Assembly (NCBI GenBank): GCA_030549775.1
Contig: CM060171.1
Span: 61,934,360-61,998,359, forward strand
Length of the DNA stretch: 64,000 bases
Source: Tamarix chinensis
Lineage: Eukaryota > Streptophyta > Magnoliopsida > Caryophyllales > Tamaricaceae
Reading direction: 5' to 3'
The notes beneath the pieces were generated by a model. It saw nothing but the letters and a program-made list of their open reading frames with translations. It was not told where the DNA came from and made no database searches. The position numbers and the translations under genes are program-made. Of the stretch, positions 14,160 through 24,398 are shown piece after piece (within the stretch, counting starts at the first letter, position 1; the number at the start of each line of letters is the position of its first letter).

Positions 14160-14680
14160 CAACACTGACAATATGAAGAAAAAAAAACAATGGTGAAAGT
14201 TCATTATAATAATATTGAAGCGTTCATAATAATAATGATTAAACATAAAAGAGGTGGTGTTGAGGTATAGAGGCAATGGAAGTGAAATATGAAGATAATT
14301 ATGAAAAACATGAGAGCAACAGTGTTAAAATACAAGCATATCAATTATTGTATAATGGTCAATATCAGCTCAATAATAGTGAAAGATAAGAAAAATAATG
14401 GTGAAAGCTTAGTGCACTAATGATGAAATATCGGAAGTAATAATGGTGAAATATCACTAACAATAATTGTGAAAGATTAGTTCAATAGTAAAAAAAATCA
14501 CAATGAGACAACATCATAAAAATAATGACAAAATATAACCACAATTATGGTGTAACAATGATGACATATCTGTAAATAATAATGGTGAAAAAATGGTAAA
14601 ATATTATAGTAATAATGATGAAACATCGCTAATTCTAATGGTAAAACATCATTTCAATTGGTGAAAGATATATAAAAATA
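14160..14680. repeat. Degenerate minisatellite, unit like ATAATGGTGAAATATCA
   Basis: Variants of (A)ATAATGGTGAAA, AATGATGAAATATC and ATGGTAAAACATC recur about every 18-40 bases through this stretch, with irregular spacing and many substitutions. All stand in the same direction on the plus strand. It does not code. It looks like an old tandem array that has drifted. Confidence 0.6.
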
Positions 14681-15592
14681 TTTTATATAATATATTTTTA
14701 AGTTAGAAGTATAATGATATATGTTTATATTTATAAAGAAAAATCTTAGAAATATTATGATATTTTTATTGTTTTGAGTGTGTAATTTAAATATAATTTA
14801 ATTTATGAAATCTAAACAAAATAAAGTTGTTTAAATTGCTAAAATAATATTCAAATACACTATGAGCATAATATATTTGGTCATACCATATACCAGATGA
14901 CTTAATGAGGAATTACATTATTGGCTAAAAGTTAATTGTAGCTATAGGTAAGTGCCACCATCTACACTTCTGGGACCAACTATAGCTTGAAATGTAGGTA
15001 TCTCCAAGATGTAGGGTGTGAGACTTCAATGTTCACTAAATATGATTTTCATTTAAAAATAGTTTTTTTGAAGCCAAATAAACAAAATAAGGTGTTAATG
15101 TCACATTCAACATAAAGAAGTTACTTCCAATTTTGAATCTATGTCAGATGTCATGCTAAAAATTAAATCATACCCATTAATCAAGTGTGAAACGTACTTG
15201 ATCCTAACGCAATGCAAGATTACAAAACAATACTAAAAGGAATAATGGGATCAAACAAAACATAAATAAATAATAGAGAGAGATATTTATTATATGCATG
15301 ATGAAATTTAGACTTGGATAAAAACAAACACAAGGAAAATAGTAACTAGATAAGCTTAATTTACACTATACCCCACCTTAAATCACACTTGTAGTCCATA
15401 TCCTAACACAAACTTTTACATCTAATAATGTAAACAAATATTAGGAGGAAAAGTATTGTATAAATATGATGAATGTAATGAATAAAAATAACCTACTAAA
15501 AATAATAACATGTAATCACATTAGACACATAGGATCATATTGAAATATGAAGGATATCATAGAATGTGCTAACACATGATCATGATTAATAT
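14681..15592. other. AT-rich intergenic DNA, no gene seen
   Basis: AT-rich sequence without a domain-bearing frame or a clear element end. It runs up to a possible LTR start at 15593. Confidence 0.45.
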
Positions 15593-17608
15593 TGTAATAC
15601 CCCATACTTGTAAGATTTATGAAATGGGGAATTTATTTTGTTTAATGAATTTTGGATGATTTTTTTTATCTTGCTTTAGAACTATAGTTTGGGTTTGATT
15701 TAATAAGGAATTAGAAAAGTTCGGAAAAAATGGAATAAAATGAGTTTTCTTAGCATAGTAGTCAACTTGTTCTATGAATCGATAGACTAGTCAATCATTT
15801 CAGCTAAGGTTTTGGTTTGATAGAATTGATCGACTATTTTGAAAGAAAATCTATTGGTATGTAAAATAGTCGACTAGTCTGATCAAACTGATTGACTAGC
15901 TTGTTGAGGTGAGTGCTTTTGAAGCTTGATTTTTCAAAAAAAATTATTGCATCAAAATAAAACCTTGATAATCCACCTCTGAGTTATTCTTGATTAATCT
16001 TTAACCTTATTAATCATTTATCCATCTTTAAATTTTCCTTGAGCAAATTTGAATTTTGATTTCGATAAAAAAAAGGGGGGAAGATGACCTCACCCTTGTC
16101 TTCTTCTTCCCCTCTTCTTTTTACGACTCTAGAACATATAATTTGTTCTAAACTATCACTGTATAGTTGTAACATTTGGCTCCTAGCCCAATCTACCATA
16201 TCCTTTCTTTTGTTTGATCTTTTCTTGATGAACTTGGCCTGTACTCTTTAGAAAATCACTATTTAAGCTCTAGAATGGAAGTTAATCTATTCTTGATAAA
16301 TTTGCTCGTTTTACCCATGTTTTAACGGTAAAAAGTAGAGTTTTCAATCTATTACATATTCTCACTTGTCCCTTGACTGATTCATTAACTATAAATAACT
16401 CCAATCATCTCTTTTCCATAAATTTTTTAGCCACTAAAATATCCTAAGCTTCTCAACACTTGTGCTATTTTTTCTCCACTTCAAGTTTTCACTCTAACTT
16501 GGTTCACTCTTTTGTTCCTTTCTCTAGCTCCATCTTGTTTTATTCTTAAACAAAAAAGAGTTAGATTTAGGAAAAGGTTGATTTTTTACATTCAGCTAAT
16601 TATTTCCTATGTTTTCTCTTGAAGGTGGTAATTTCATTTTCTGCCCTAAATTGAGTTTTTTGATTTGTAAAGATTATTTGAAGATTTATAAGTTTTAACC
16701 TCTTATTTTTAAGGTTTTCGAAGTTGAAATCTTTCAACTTAAGGTTTTTCCTCTTTGGTGGAAAATTTTGTTATGCTTCAAATAAGTCATTCTTACCTTT
16801 AAGATGTGACATGAATAAGCATGTGTGTTATTATACTCTATAAATACTAATCTTTATATGCATGTATGATATTTTTATATTTTAATGATGCACGTTGGAG
16901 TAATTAAGATGTATGAGAAAAAGGCTTGATTCATTCTAAATAGGGTCGATTTCTTTTAAATGAAGCCTGATTTAGCATATGAGAATGTCAAATCTTGGTC
17001 TTATGTTATGATAGTCATGTTATGGTTGGATATGTTAGTATTTCAAAGATTTACTTTTATTTAAAATATCTATTATGTGTTATTTGGGAGCAAACCAATT
17101 TATTGGTCATTAGAATAATAAACTGGTTAGACTAAACCGATCAATTGGGTTGTCTGTGATGACCTTGGTTGCTATCTGCTTAAATTCACTGACTAGTATG
17201 TCAAAACCAATCGATTGGTCTTAAAACAATTGACTAGTCTAACCATACTGATTGACAGAGCTGGGCCCCTAAACCGATTGACCGATTCGACTAGAGCATG
17301 GTGTTTTTGTTTCTTTTAACTCAATATGATTTAAGAATTTATATTATACTATAATATAAGTCTTTAATGATAATAACACATATATTAGCATTAACTAATG
17401 ATGAGACTTTATAATATGATTCTTTAATGATAAGAGCGTATTGGTGGATTAAATAGTTCATAATTCATGGTATTTTCAATAAATTCCTTTAGAAGGTTTC
17501 AATGATAAAACTGCAAATGTGTATGCTATGATTCTACAAAGGGATGATGTAATCTGAATTATTAGCCCAAATGGACTATCTCAATGTGTTAAATTAAACT
17601 TGGTTAAG
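15593..17608 (+). mobile_element. Possible old LTR, left part (split by the copia insertion)
   Basis: It begins TGTAATACCCC, the kind of start shared by several long LTRs in this window, and may continue after the copia element at 26191, ending near 27376 with GAGACGGTAACA. That would make an LTR of ~3.2 kb interrupted by the copia insertion. It contains two blocks rich in GACTAGT, CGATCAATTG and CCAATCGATTGG (15760-15910 and 17090-17290), short dyads of unknown role. No target duplication flanks the proposed ends (AATAT versus TCCAT), so the call is tentative. Confidence 0.3.
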
Positions 17609-17613
17609 CAGTA

Positions 17614-18151
17614 TGTTGTAGAATTTGCATGGATTTAGTGAGATCCACACCACATTGAGATTAATAAAATTGTGTACAAGTAAGAACACGCACAAAAAAT
17701 AGAAAAATTTAGGAAAATTAAAGATCTTATTTGTCCTCTTGTCCAATTATAATATGATTCAATCAATCAATCACCCAATTACACAAATAAATAATTCTCT
17801 TTGAATGGAGAATAAGAATAATTTGGGGCAAATAAAACTCGACAGCTAGGATTTTAACATATCTCCTTTTATATAAAGAAGAAATCCTATGGAGCAAAAC
17901 AATGTGTTTTAGAAATAAGGAAAAACACGATTCATATTTTGGAAGAAAGGGACCCCCATATTTATTTCCTTACCTTTGACCTTTGTTCAATGAACACACC
18001 AAAGATGCTTCATAAAAGTACAATCCATGTAAAGTTACAAATTCCCCTTAGTGTTTCATATGTATTGCTCCAAATGTCACCAAAGTTCTCTAACACATGT
18101 ACGAATCAACAAAATGTTATGTTGTACTCAAATACGCATTCAATTCTCTAC
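17614..18151 (-). repeat. 3' LTR of the copia element
   Basis: It matches 25643-26185 along its length, for example GTGAGATCCACACCA, ATATGATTCAATCAATCAAT and AACTCGACG-type text, with many substitutions and small indels. The outer end TGTTGTAG directly follows the CAGTA target duplication. The inner end near 18151 is blurred by mutation. Confidence 0.85.
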
Positions 18152-18254
18152 CTTGACATCGTATTTGTGATGCATAACATGTAATGAACTATATAAAAAT
18201 TCATTTGCCAATAAAGGACCTCATAGCCTATGAACACTAATTAAGTTTGAGAAA

Positions 18255-19948
18255 CACTCGAACTTACCAATGGTCATCAGCTTCATTAGTATATCAGCTA
18301 GATTATCCAAAGTACCTACTCTTTTCAACATAACTTTACATGCATCAATAGTACCTTAGATAAAGTGATACTTGATGTCAATATGCTTCATTTGAAGATG
18401 GAAATAATTTTGATTCTTCGCTAAAAAGATAGCACTTTGGCTATCACCATAAACAACTAGAGCACTATGACCAAATCCCAACTCTTGTGTTAATCCACCA
18501 AGCCACAAGGCTTCCTAAAAATCATAGCTATATACTCTGCCTCAATCATAGATAAGGCCATCACATCATGTAATGAAGACCTCTAGCTAATAGTCGAACC
18601 ACCAAAATAGAAAACATATCCATTGGTGGATCTTCTTTTATCAAGGTCTCCCCCATAATTAGAGTCCACAAACCCAACAAGTGAATCAATTGATCTTCCA
18701 TACTCAAAACAAGCTAATGTCATTCTCTTTAAGTACATAAAGATCCATTTCACTACTTGCCAGTGAGTCTTTCCTGGATTTTTCACATATTGAATCACAA
18801 TACTAATAACTTGAGCAATATCAGGCTAGGTACACACCATAGTATACATGATACAACCAACAATAATTAAATATGAAACAGTTGCCATTAACTCCTCTTC
18901 CTCTTTTGATTTAGGATGATCTAAAGTATAAAATATGAAGTGAGTAGCCAATGGAGTGTTAACCATCTTGGCATCCATCATATGAAATCTTTCTAACACC
19001 TTGTTCACATAGGACTTCTGTGACAAATACAAATGCTTCTACTCATGGTTTCTAACGATCTCTATGCCAAGGATCCTCTTCATAGCTCCAAGATCTTTCA
19101 TCTCAAACTCACCCTTCAGCATTATCTTCACCTTATCAGCATTAGATATATCTTTTGCTATAACAGGCATATGATCAACATATATCAAAAAATACACAAA
19201 AGAGCCACTCTCCACCTCCTTCAAGCACACAAATCCATCATACTTACTCCTAGAGAAACCATGCTTAAGCATAAATGGATCAAATCATTTATATGACTAT
19301 CTAGGAGATTTCTTCAAACCATATAGTGACCTCTTCAATAAGCATACATGATCATGTATCCCCTCAGCCACAAACCCATCAAGTTGTCGCATGTAAATCT
19401 CCTCCTTGAGCTCACCATGCAAAAATGCAGTTTTAACATACAACTGCTCCAACTCAAAGTCATGTATAGCCATAAAGCACAAGTAAGGTACTGATATCTA
19501 ACCATAGGAAAAAATACCTTGCTATAGTCCACGCTTGGAATCTAATTGAATCCACATGTAACTAAACGAGCCTTATGCCTCAATCTCTTGAACCCTAGAG
19601 CTCTTTTTTTGAACTTGTACACCAATCTGAAATCAATAATATTTTTCTTCCTCAGTACATTCACAAGTTCCCATATCCAATTCTTCAATAAGGACTCTAT
19701 CTCCTATTTCATAGCAACATACCACTTAGGAGAATCAATACTCTTAACAACCTCTGAGAATGATGCCGACTAATACACATCAACACCTATATCTACACTA
19801 GATAAATCATAGCCAACTAATTCTTCATAATCATACTTGATAGGAGGCTTAACAATCCTTCTTCCTTTATGTGGCGCAACACCTCTTTGCTCCACCTACT
19901 ACCTAGATCCACCCACTTTAGGAATAGTGGGTCTATTAGAAGGGTCTC
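18255..19948 (-). pseudogene. Copia reverse transcriptase and RNase H remains
   Basis: Minus-strand frames give recognisable copia blocks in order. The start of reverse transcriptase (SPKWYVAMK, RHKARLVTCGF) is near 19570-19720. LYVKTAFLHGELKEEIYM and KRSLYGLKKSPR follow at 19297-19482. The catalytic block reads FLIYVDHM, where copia enzymes have YVDDM, at 19180-19200. VDSNYGGDLDKRRSTNGYVF of RNase H is near 18620-18680, and LSMIEAEYIAM then LYGDSQSAIFLAKN at 18430-18560. Stops and frameshifts separate these pieces and the second catalytic Asp is His, so no active enzyme is possible. The insertion at 19949 splits this region from integrase. Confidence 0.9.
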
Positions 19949-20920
19949 TGAAATACCCCGCAAATTCCTAATTTATAAATTATATTTAAAAGAGGTTTTA
20001 TTAGAAAATTATTTAAATAAATTACTTTTATTAAAATAAAAGGGTATTTAATTAAGGGAAATCAAGAAGATATTTATAAGTATTTTAATTAGGAGGAATT
20101 TGGGTATTTTAGCTAATTAATCATTTTATTTAAAGAAAAAGTTAATTAAATAAATTATTTTATTTAAAATAAGAAGGAGAAAATAGTTTCTAAATTTTTT
20201 ATAATTTTATAAGTAATTTAATTGGAGAAAAATTAAGGTGTGCTAATTAAAAAGGAATTTATGAAAAACCCCTTAAAAATCCTAATTTAGCCTAAAAAGG
20301 AATTTAAATATTATTTTGTATACATCAAATATTTTAAATAATTTAAATATCCCATATTATTATTTTTCCTTTTTCCCTTCTTCTTTTTCCTTTTCTTCTC
20401 TCTTTTTCTTTCTTCTTTTCTTTTTCTTTTTCCTCCCCTTCTCCCCGTTTGGGCTGCCCCTTTTCGCGGCCCAATCCCCTTGCCTTCCTCCTTCCCGCGG
20501 CCCAGCGCCGTTCGGCCCGCCCTCGCACAGTGAAACGCAGCGTTTCACCCCCCATTCCGCCGAAACGCTGCGCCCCGATAAATGAAGGTAACCGTTGCCT
20601 GCCAGCCACTTGACGCCGCGTTTTGTCCAAAAACTAACCCAAAACGCCGCGTTTCGATAAGGCGTCCTTACCGCGCTGGACCGGCCGGTCTTTCCCCCCT
20701 TCTTTTCTTTTCTCCCGGACCACCAGTCCGGCCACCTTCTTCTTCCTCCTCGCGTACGCGACCTGCAACACGTCGCCCCCTGCTCCGGCCGCCTGTGCGC
20801 CGCCTGCACGCCGCCTCCCCTTTTCTGCCCTGCCGGCCACCCTCTCTCGACCGACCTACACCCCCCATACCCCCCTAGGCCACCCGCACCCTTTTCCTCC
20901 CTTTTTCCCGACCAACGCAG

Positions 20921-20940
20921 AGGTCTGCCATGGCAGACCT
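20921..20940. promoter_or_regulatory. 20-bp perfect palindrome upstream of TATA, LTR copy 1
   Basis: AGGTCTGCCATGGCAGACCT equals its own reverse complement over all 20 bases. The identical palindrome stands at 40857-40876 in copy 2, at nearly the same distance from the TATA box (89 bp here). A perfect dyad in a promoter suggests a dimeric DNA-binding protein site or a cruciform; the binder is unknown. Confidence 0.8.
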
Positions 20941-21029
20941 GCGCCGACTCCCCTGCCGGCCGGCGTGCCAAACGCCACCAAACCGTACCTCCCTCTGTCC
21001 CCTCTCTCGATCCATCCCCATTTCGAGCC

Positions 21030-21037
21030 TATAAATA
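21030..21037 (+). promoter_or_regulatory. TATA box of LTR copy 1
   Basis: GAGCCTATAAATACCCCCACGA is a textbook plant TATA context. Copy 2 has the same box on the minus strand. A transcription start ~30 bases downstream (near 21062) would place the GC-rich stretch up to 21502 in the first exon or leader. This box sets the sense direction for the whole family. Confidence 0.75.
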
Positions 21038-21502
21038 CCCCCACGAGCCCAACCTCGGGCTTTTTCGAAGACCCAACCCAGAAACCATTCCTTGCGCCGC
21101 CCCCTCTTCAGATCGCCGCCCCATCGCCGCCGCCCATCTCCGCCGCCCGAACCACCTCCGAAACCCTTCCCTGCAGCACCCTCCACCCAACCAAGCCTCC
21201 CTCAGCCCTCGATTTACCTTGCACGCGCCGCCCCAAACGTGCGAAGTGCCCTTCCCGACCAAGCCAACCTCGAACCCCGCCACCCTTCGCACCGCCGCCC
21301 ACCGCCGTGCTGCCACTCCCAGTGCCCCCTCTGCCTCCCAGAACCACCCAGGGAACTTCCCCAACCCCCCTAGGCCCTCTATTTCCCCTGCCAACCCCTC
21401 CTTTTCCTTCCTTTCCCCTCCACCACCTCTCTACCCTCTTTCTCCCCCCAACGCCGCCGCCGCCGCCGCCGTGCGCCGCCACCTGAGCCACCAACACCTT
21501 AG

Positions 21503-21699
21503 GTAGTTCTCTAAACTCCCCAACCCCTAAACCTTTATTATATAAGTGCTAATTATTTTAGTAGCATAATTAATATTATTTTTACTATTATTATTATTAT
21601 TATCACTATTAATATTATTATTAGTATTATTAATACTATCATTATTATTATTACCCTTATCATTATTATTATTACTATTGGTATTATTATTACTATTGC

Positions 21700-21730
<31 letters not shown>

Positions 21731-22204
21731 GTTATTATTATTATTATTATTATTATTAGTATTAGTATTATTATTATTATTATTACACCTAACCTTGAAA
21801 CATTTATAACTATTGGTCTTACTAATACTAGTGGCCCATAACTTTAGTATTTTATTTTTAACATCATAATCGCTATTATCATTGCTAGTATTACTATTAT
21901 TATTATTATTATTACTATTATTACTATCATTATTATTAATACTATTATTATTACTACTATCATTATTATTAGTAACATTGAACTACTCCCATTAATATCA
22001 AGTATTATTAAACTACTTTAAATTATTGTAGCTACTTTTATTAGTAGTAGCTTGATTAACTACTTTGAGAATATTGACCATACTTCACTTATAAAAGTAA
22101 TATTATTATTCTTATCCCTAATGGTAAGGTAAAGAGTAGGGGTAAGATAGAAAAGAATAGTGTTTTGGTCGGAGGAAAAGTAACCCCAGTTTTTCCTCTT
22201 ATAG
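21503..22204 (+). other. Predicted intron in LTR copy 1, holding an (ATT)n tract
   Basis: The left border reads CACCTTAG|GTAGTTC and the right border TTTTTCCTCTTATAG|GCGAG, a standard plant donor and a pyrimidine-rich acceptor. The 702-bp segment is AT-rich, with ATT/ATC trinucleotide repeats from ~21565 to 21980, unlike the GC-rich leader before it. Copy 2 has the matching 642-bp segment. Copy 4 lacks the segment exactly between these borders. Splicing has not been observed; it is inferred from borders, composition and the precise absence. Confidence 0.6.
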
Positions 22205-22266
22205 GCGAGTCAAGTCGACACCCGTAGGAGGCGTAGGAGCGTGCTCCAAGACCGGTGTCGTGCTAG
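22205..22266 (+). other. Predicted 62-bp exon in LTR copy 1 followed by a second splice donor
   Basis: The block between the acceptor at 22204 and the donor GCTAG|GTAAGGACG is 62 bp in copies 1, 2 (39581-39642) and 4 (53904-53965). It holds GGAGCGTGCTCC, a dyad that could form a small stem. No open frame is evident, so it would be leader exon. The downstream acceptor for the second donor is not identified. Confidence 0.55.
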
Positions 22267-23352
22267 GTAAGGACGAGGCTAAGGCCATCTGTGTGTATTG
22301 CATGTTTTACCTGTCTTGTATGCATTATGCGGTTGTGTGCCATAATCTGTATATTATCTGTGTATTTATGTAGCACAGCTTGGAACCGAGGTACGTTCCC
22401 GTACTCTTGTTTATATGTACTAATATGGTAGGGTACAAGGATGGTGTGGTGTGATGTGACATGCATGCTAGGAGTTTTGATGAGGAGTTGTGGAGTGGGG
22501 GCTTGGAAAGAGAAAAATAAGCAAATAGGAAAACCAAAGGGAAGTACGTTGGCCAACGTAGGTAAGAATGACCTAGGCAATTTATGATTAGTGAATGGAT
22601 GGGAAGAGGGGGAATTAAATAAATGGGAGAGTGGAAGAAGTAAAGTTGCTTGGGGAACACTAGGGTTTGCATGGGAATGATAGAGTTGGTATGGTGGAAG
22701 TGTTAGGATTTGCATGGGGTGGTTAAGGTCCGCATGGGGGCGAACCTTACGTATGGAAAGTTACTTTGGGGCGTAGGGAAGGTAATGGAAAGTTTGTTTG
22801 GGAGTTTGGAGGCTCGAGGTGAAAAAATAGTACGTGGGATAAAATAAGGGTACATAGGGACCAACTAGGGTTTGGGAAAGAAACCCTAATTTGAGAAGGT
22901 GGAAAAAGAAAAAGAAAATTATAAGAATAAATGAGGAAGAGTGAAGTATGTGGGAAAGTTGAGTTTGAGGGTCATGATTCGGGTTTCCAATGCGAGAAGT
23001 GTGTTAATTACAAAGGATGTTGGTGGCCTAATATAAGCGTAGGAGATAGCTCGGTAACCTGGACCGAGCAGGGATATAGCTAAGACTGGATGTGTGACAT
23101 GTATCCTACGTGTCGTGGATGCCTCATATGAATTCTGTGTTGGGTTTAAAATGCCGTTATCTTACTTGTTCCGTGGGTAATGTGGCTTGGAAACAAGACG
23201 TGTACTTATATTTTCATTAGCATGTGACAGTGCGATTATGTTTTCAGTTTTGATGTGATGAGACCTCTGGCCATGCATGACAAAAGATATGCCCTCGAAT
23301 AAGATACCTTAAGACACTAACGACTTATAGAGAAAGATGTTGAGCTGAACCC

Positions 23353-23676
23353 AGACCGGTCCACCGGCTATAATAGTGGCAGGGTATGTTACCCTCGCGA
23401 CCGTTCCACCGGCTATAATAGTGGCAGGGCATGTGCCCTCGCGACCGTTCCACCGGCTATAATAGTGGGGGATTTCGTGCTCAACAAACTCAAAAGGGTA
23501 AAAGTGATAAGACATGGAAAAATATAAATGGTTACAGTGGAATACCTTGTGAGTCGGAGCCAGACCGGTCTACCGGCTATAATAGTGGCAGGGTATCTTA
23601 CCCTCGCGACCGTTCCACCGGCTATAATAGTGGCAGGGCATGACCCTCGCGACCGTTCCACCGGCTATAATAGTGG
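23353..23676 (+). repeat. Two clusters of palindromic tandem units, LTR copy 1
   Basis: Cluster A (23353-23468) and cluster B (23563-23676) each hold three units of ~44 bp. Each unit has GACCG(G/T)TC(C/T)ACCGG then CTATAATAGTGG, and linkers of the type CAGGGTATGTTACCCTCGC. The core CCGGT-CC-ACCGG is a 12-bp dyad. The two clusters are separated by a ~95-bp spacer that is also conserved between copies. There is no coding potential. Confidence 0.9.
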
Positions 23677-24247
23677 GGTTCCCGCACTCACATGGTCTGG
23701 ATAAGACGATGATCGATTATAATCAGAGACCTGATAAAAGAAAAGTGATATCTGGTTCATAACCTGTGTTGTTAATATGTGTTATCGCATTCTATCTACG
23801 TACCTATGCTATGTCTGCTATGTTTTGTAATCTTTGTGTGTGGGCCTTAGCGCACCTGCGCCCTTACTCAGTACTGGACCCGTACTGATATTACCTTGAT
23901 TGACTGGGTCCTGTAATGATCCACCGATGGTGGGGAGCAGACCTTTGATGCAGGTTGATCAGTTACTAAATTGGGGTGGAAGGCTTGATCTGAGTGAGTA
24001 AGCGGTCTGGAATATTTACCCTTCGAAAATTGTGTGGTTTAATCGTATTTGTCTTTGGAGGTTACAAGTGTTGTATTTAATTTTCCGAGGGTTTTATCGT
24101 ACTTTGCAATTCCGTTATTTTAAGTATTCTGATATATGGACCTTTTAAATTGTATTTCGGAATGTAACTTTTGACCTTCGCCCTCTGATTCTGCAAAACT
24201 TGTGTTTTAGGAATGATTTGTTCTGGTTTTATTCTTTCTAGCCTTAG

Positions 24248-24293
24248 CACTTAGTATCGGGTCGGTAGTTATGGATCGATCTGGTACTAAGTG
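24248..24293 (+). repeat. Hairpin-forming inverted repeat near the end of LTR copy 1
   Basis: CACTTAGTA at 24248-24256 and TACTAAGTG at 24285-24293 are perfect 9-bp inverted arms with a 28-base loop, about 100 bp from the LTR end. The same pair occurs at 37261-37306 (copy 2), with one mismatch at 50878-50923 (copy 3), and near 51877-51925 (copy 4). Role unknown. Confidence 0.7.
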
Positions 24294-24398
24294 TGGCGGT
24301 AATACCCCCGGATTTACAATTTCATTTGCTTGCTTCCGCTAAACTTCTTTTAATTTAACGAAATTTTTCAGTAGTAAATTTGGGGGTGTTACAGTCTC

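Larger units (their letters stand above)
19949..24393 (+). mobile_element. Long solo LTR, copy 1 (4445 bp, TSD GTCTC)
   Basis: It starts TGAAATACCCCGC and ends GGGGGTGTTACA, with perfect 5-bp duplications GTCTC at 19944-19948 and 24394-24398. Copia coding sequence continues on both sides. There is no internal region and no second LTR, so it is a solo LTR of an element whose LTR is about 4.5 kb. A TATA box at 21030 points in the plus direction, which I take as sense. Sense order: AT-rich start, GC-rich upstream region, palindrome (20921), TATA, GC-rich leader, GT-AG segment with (ATT)n (21503-22204), 62-bp block (22205-22266), two repeat clusters (23353-23676), hairpin (24248-24293). The family resembles chromovirus or LARD-type long LTRs in size and ends, but I do not recognise it. 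Confidence 0.9.

Noticed and set aside
20360..21506. Many overlapping open frames of 60-200 codons on both strands of the GC-rich part of LTR copy 1
   Set aside because: High GC removes stop codons in all frames; the products are Pro/Arg/Gly-biased, span the TATA box, and the frames are not the same in copy 2.
22263..22715. 150-codon minus-strand frame in LTR copy 1
   Set aside because: Antisense to the predicted leader, low complexity and not kept in copy 2.
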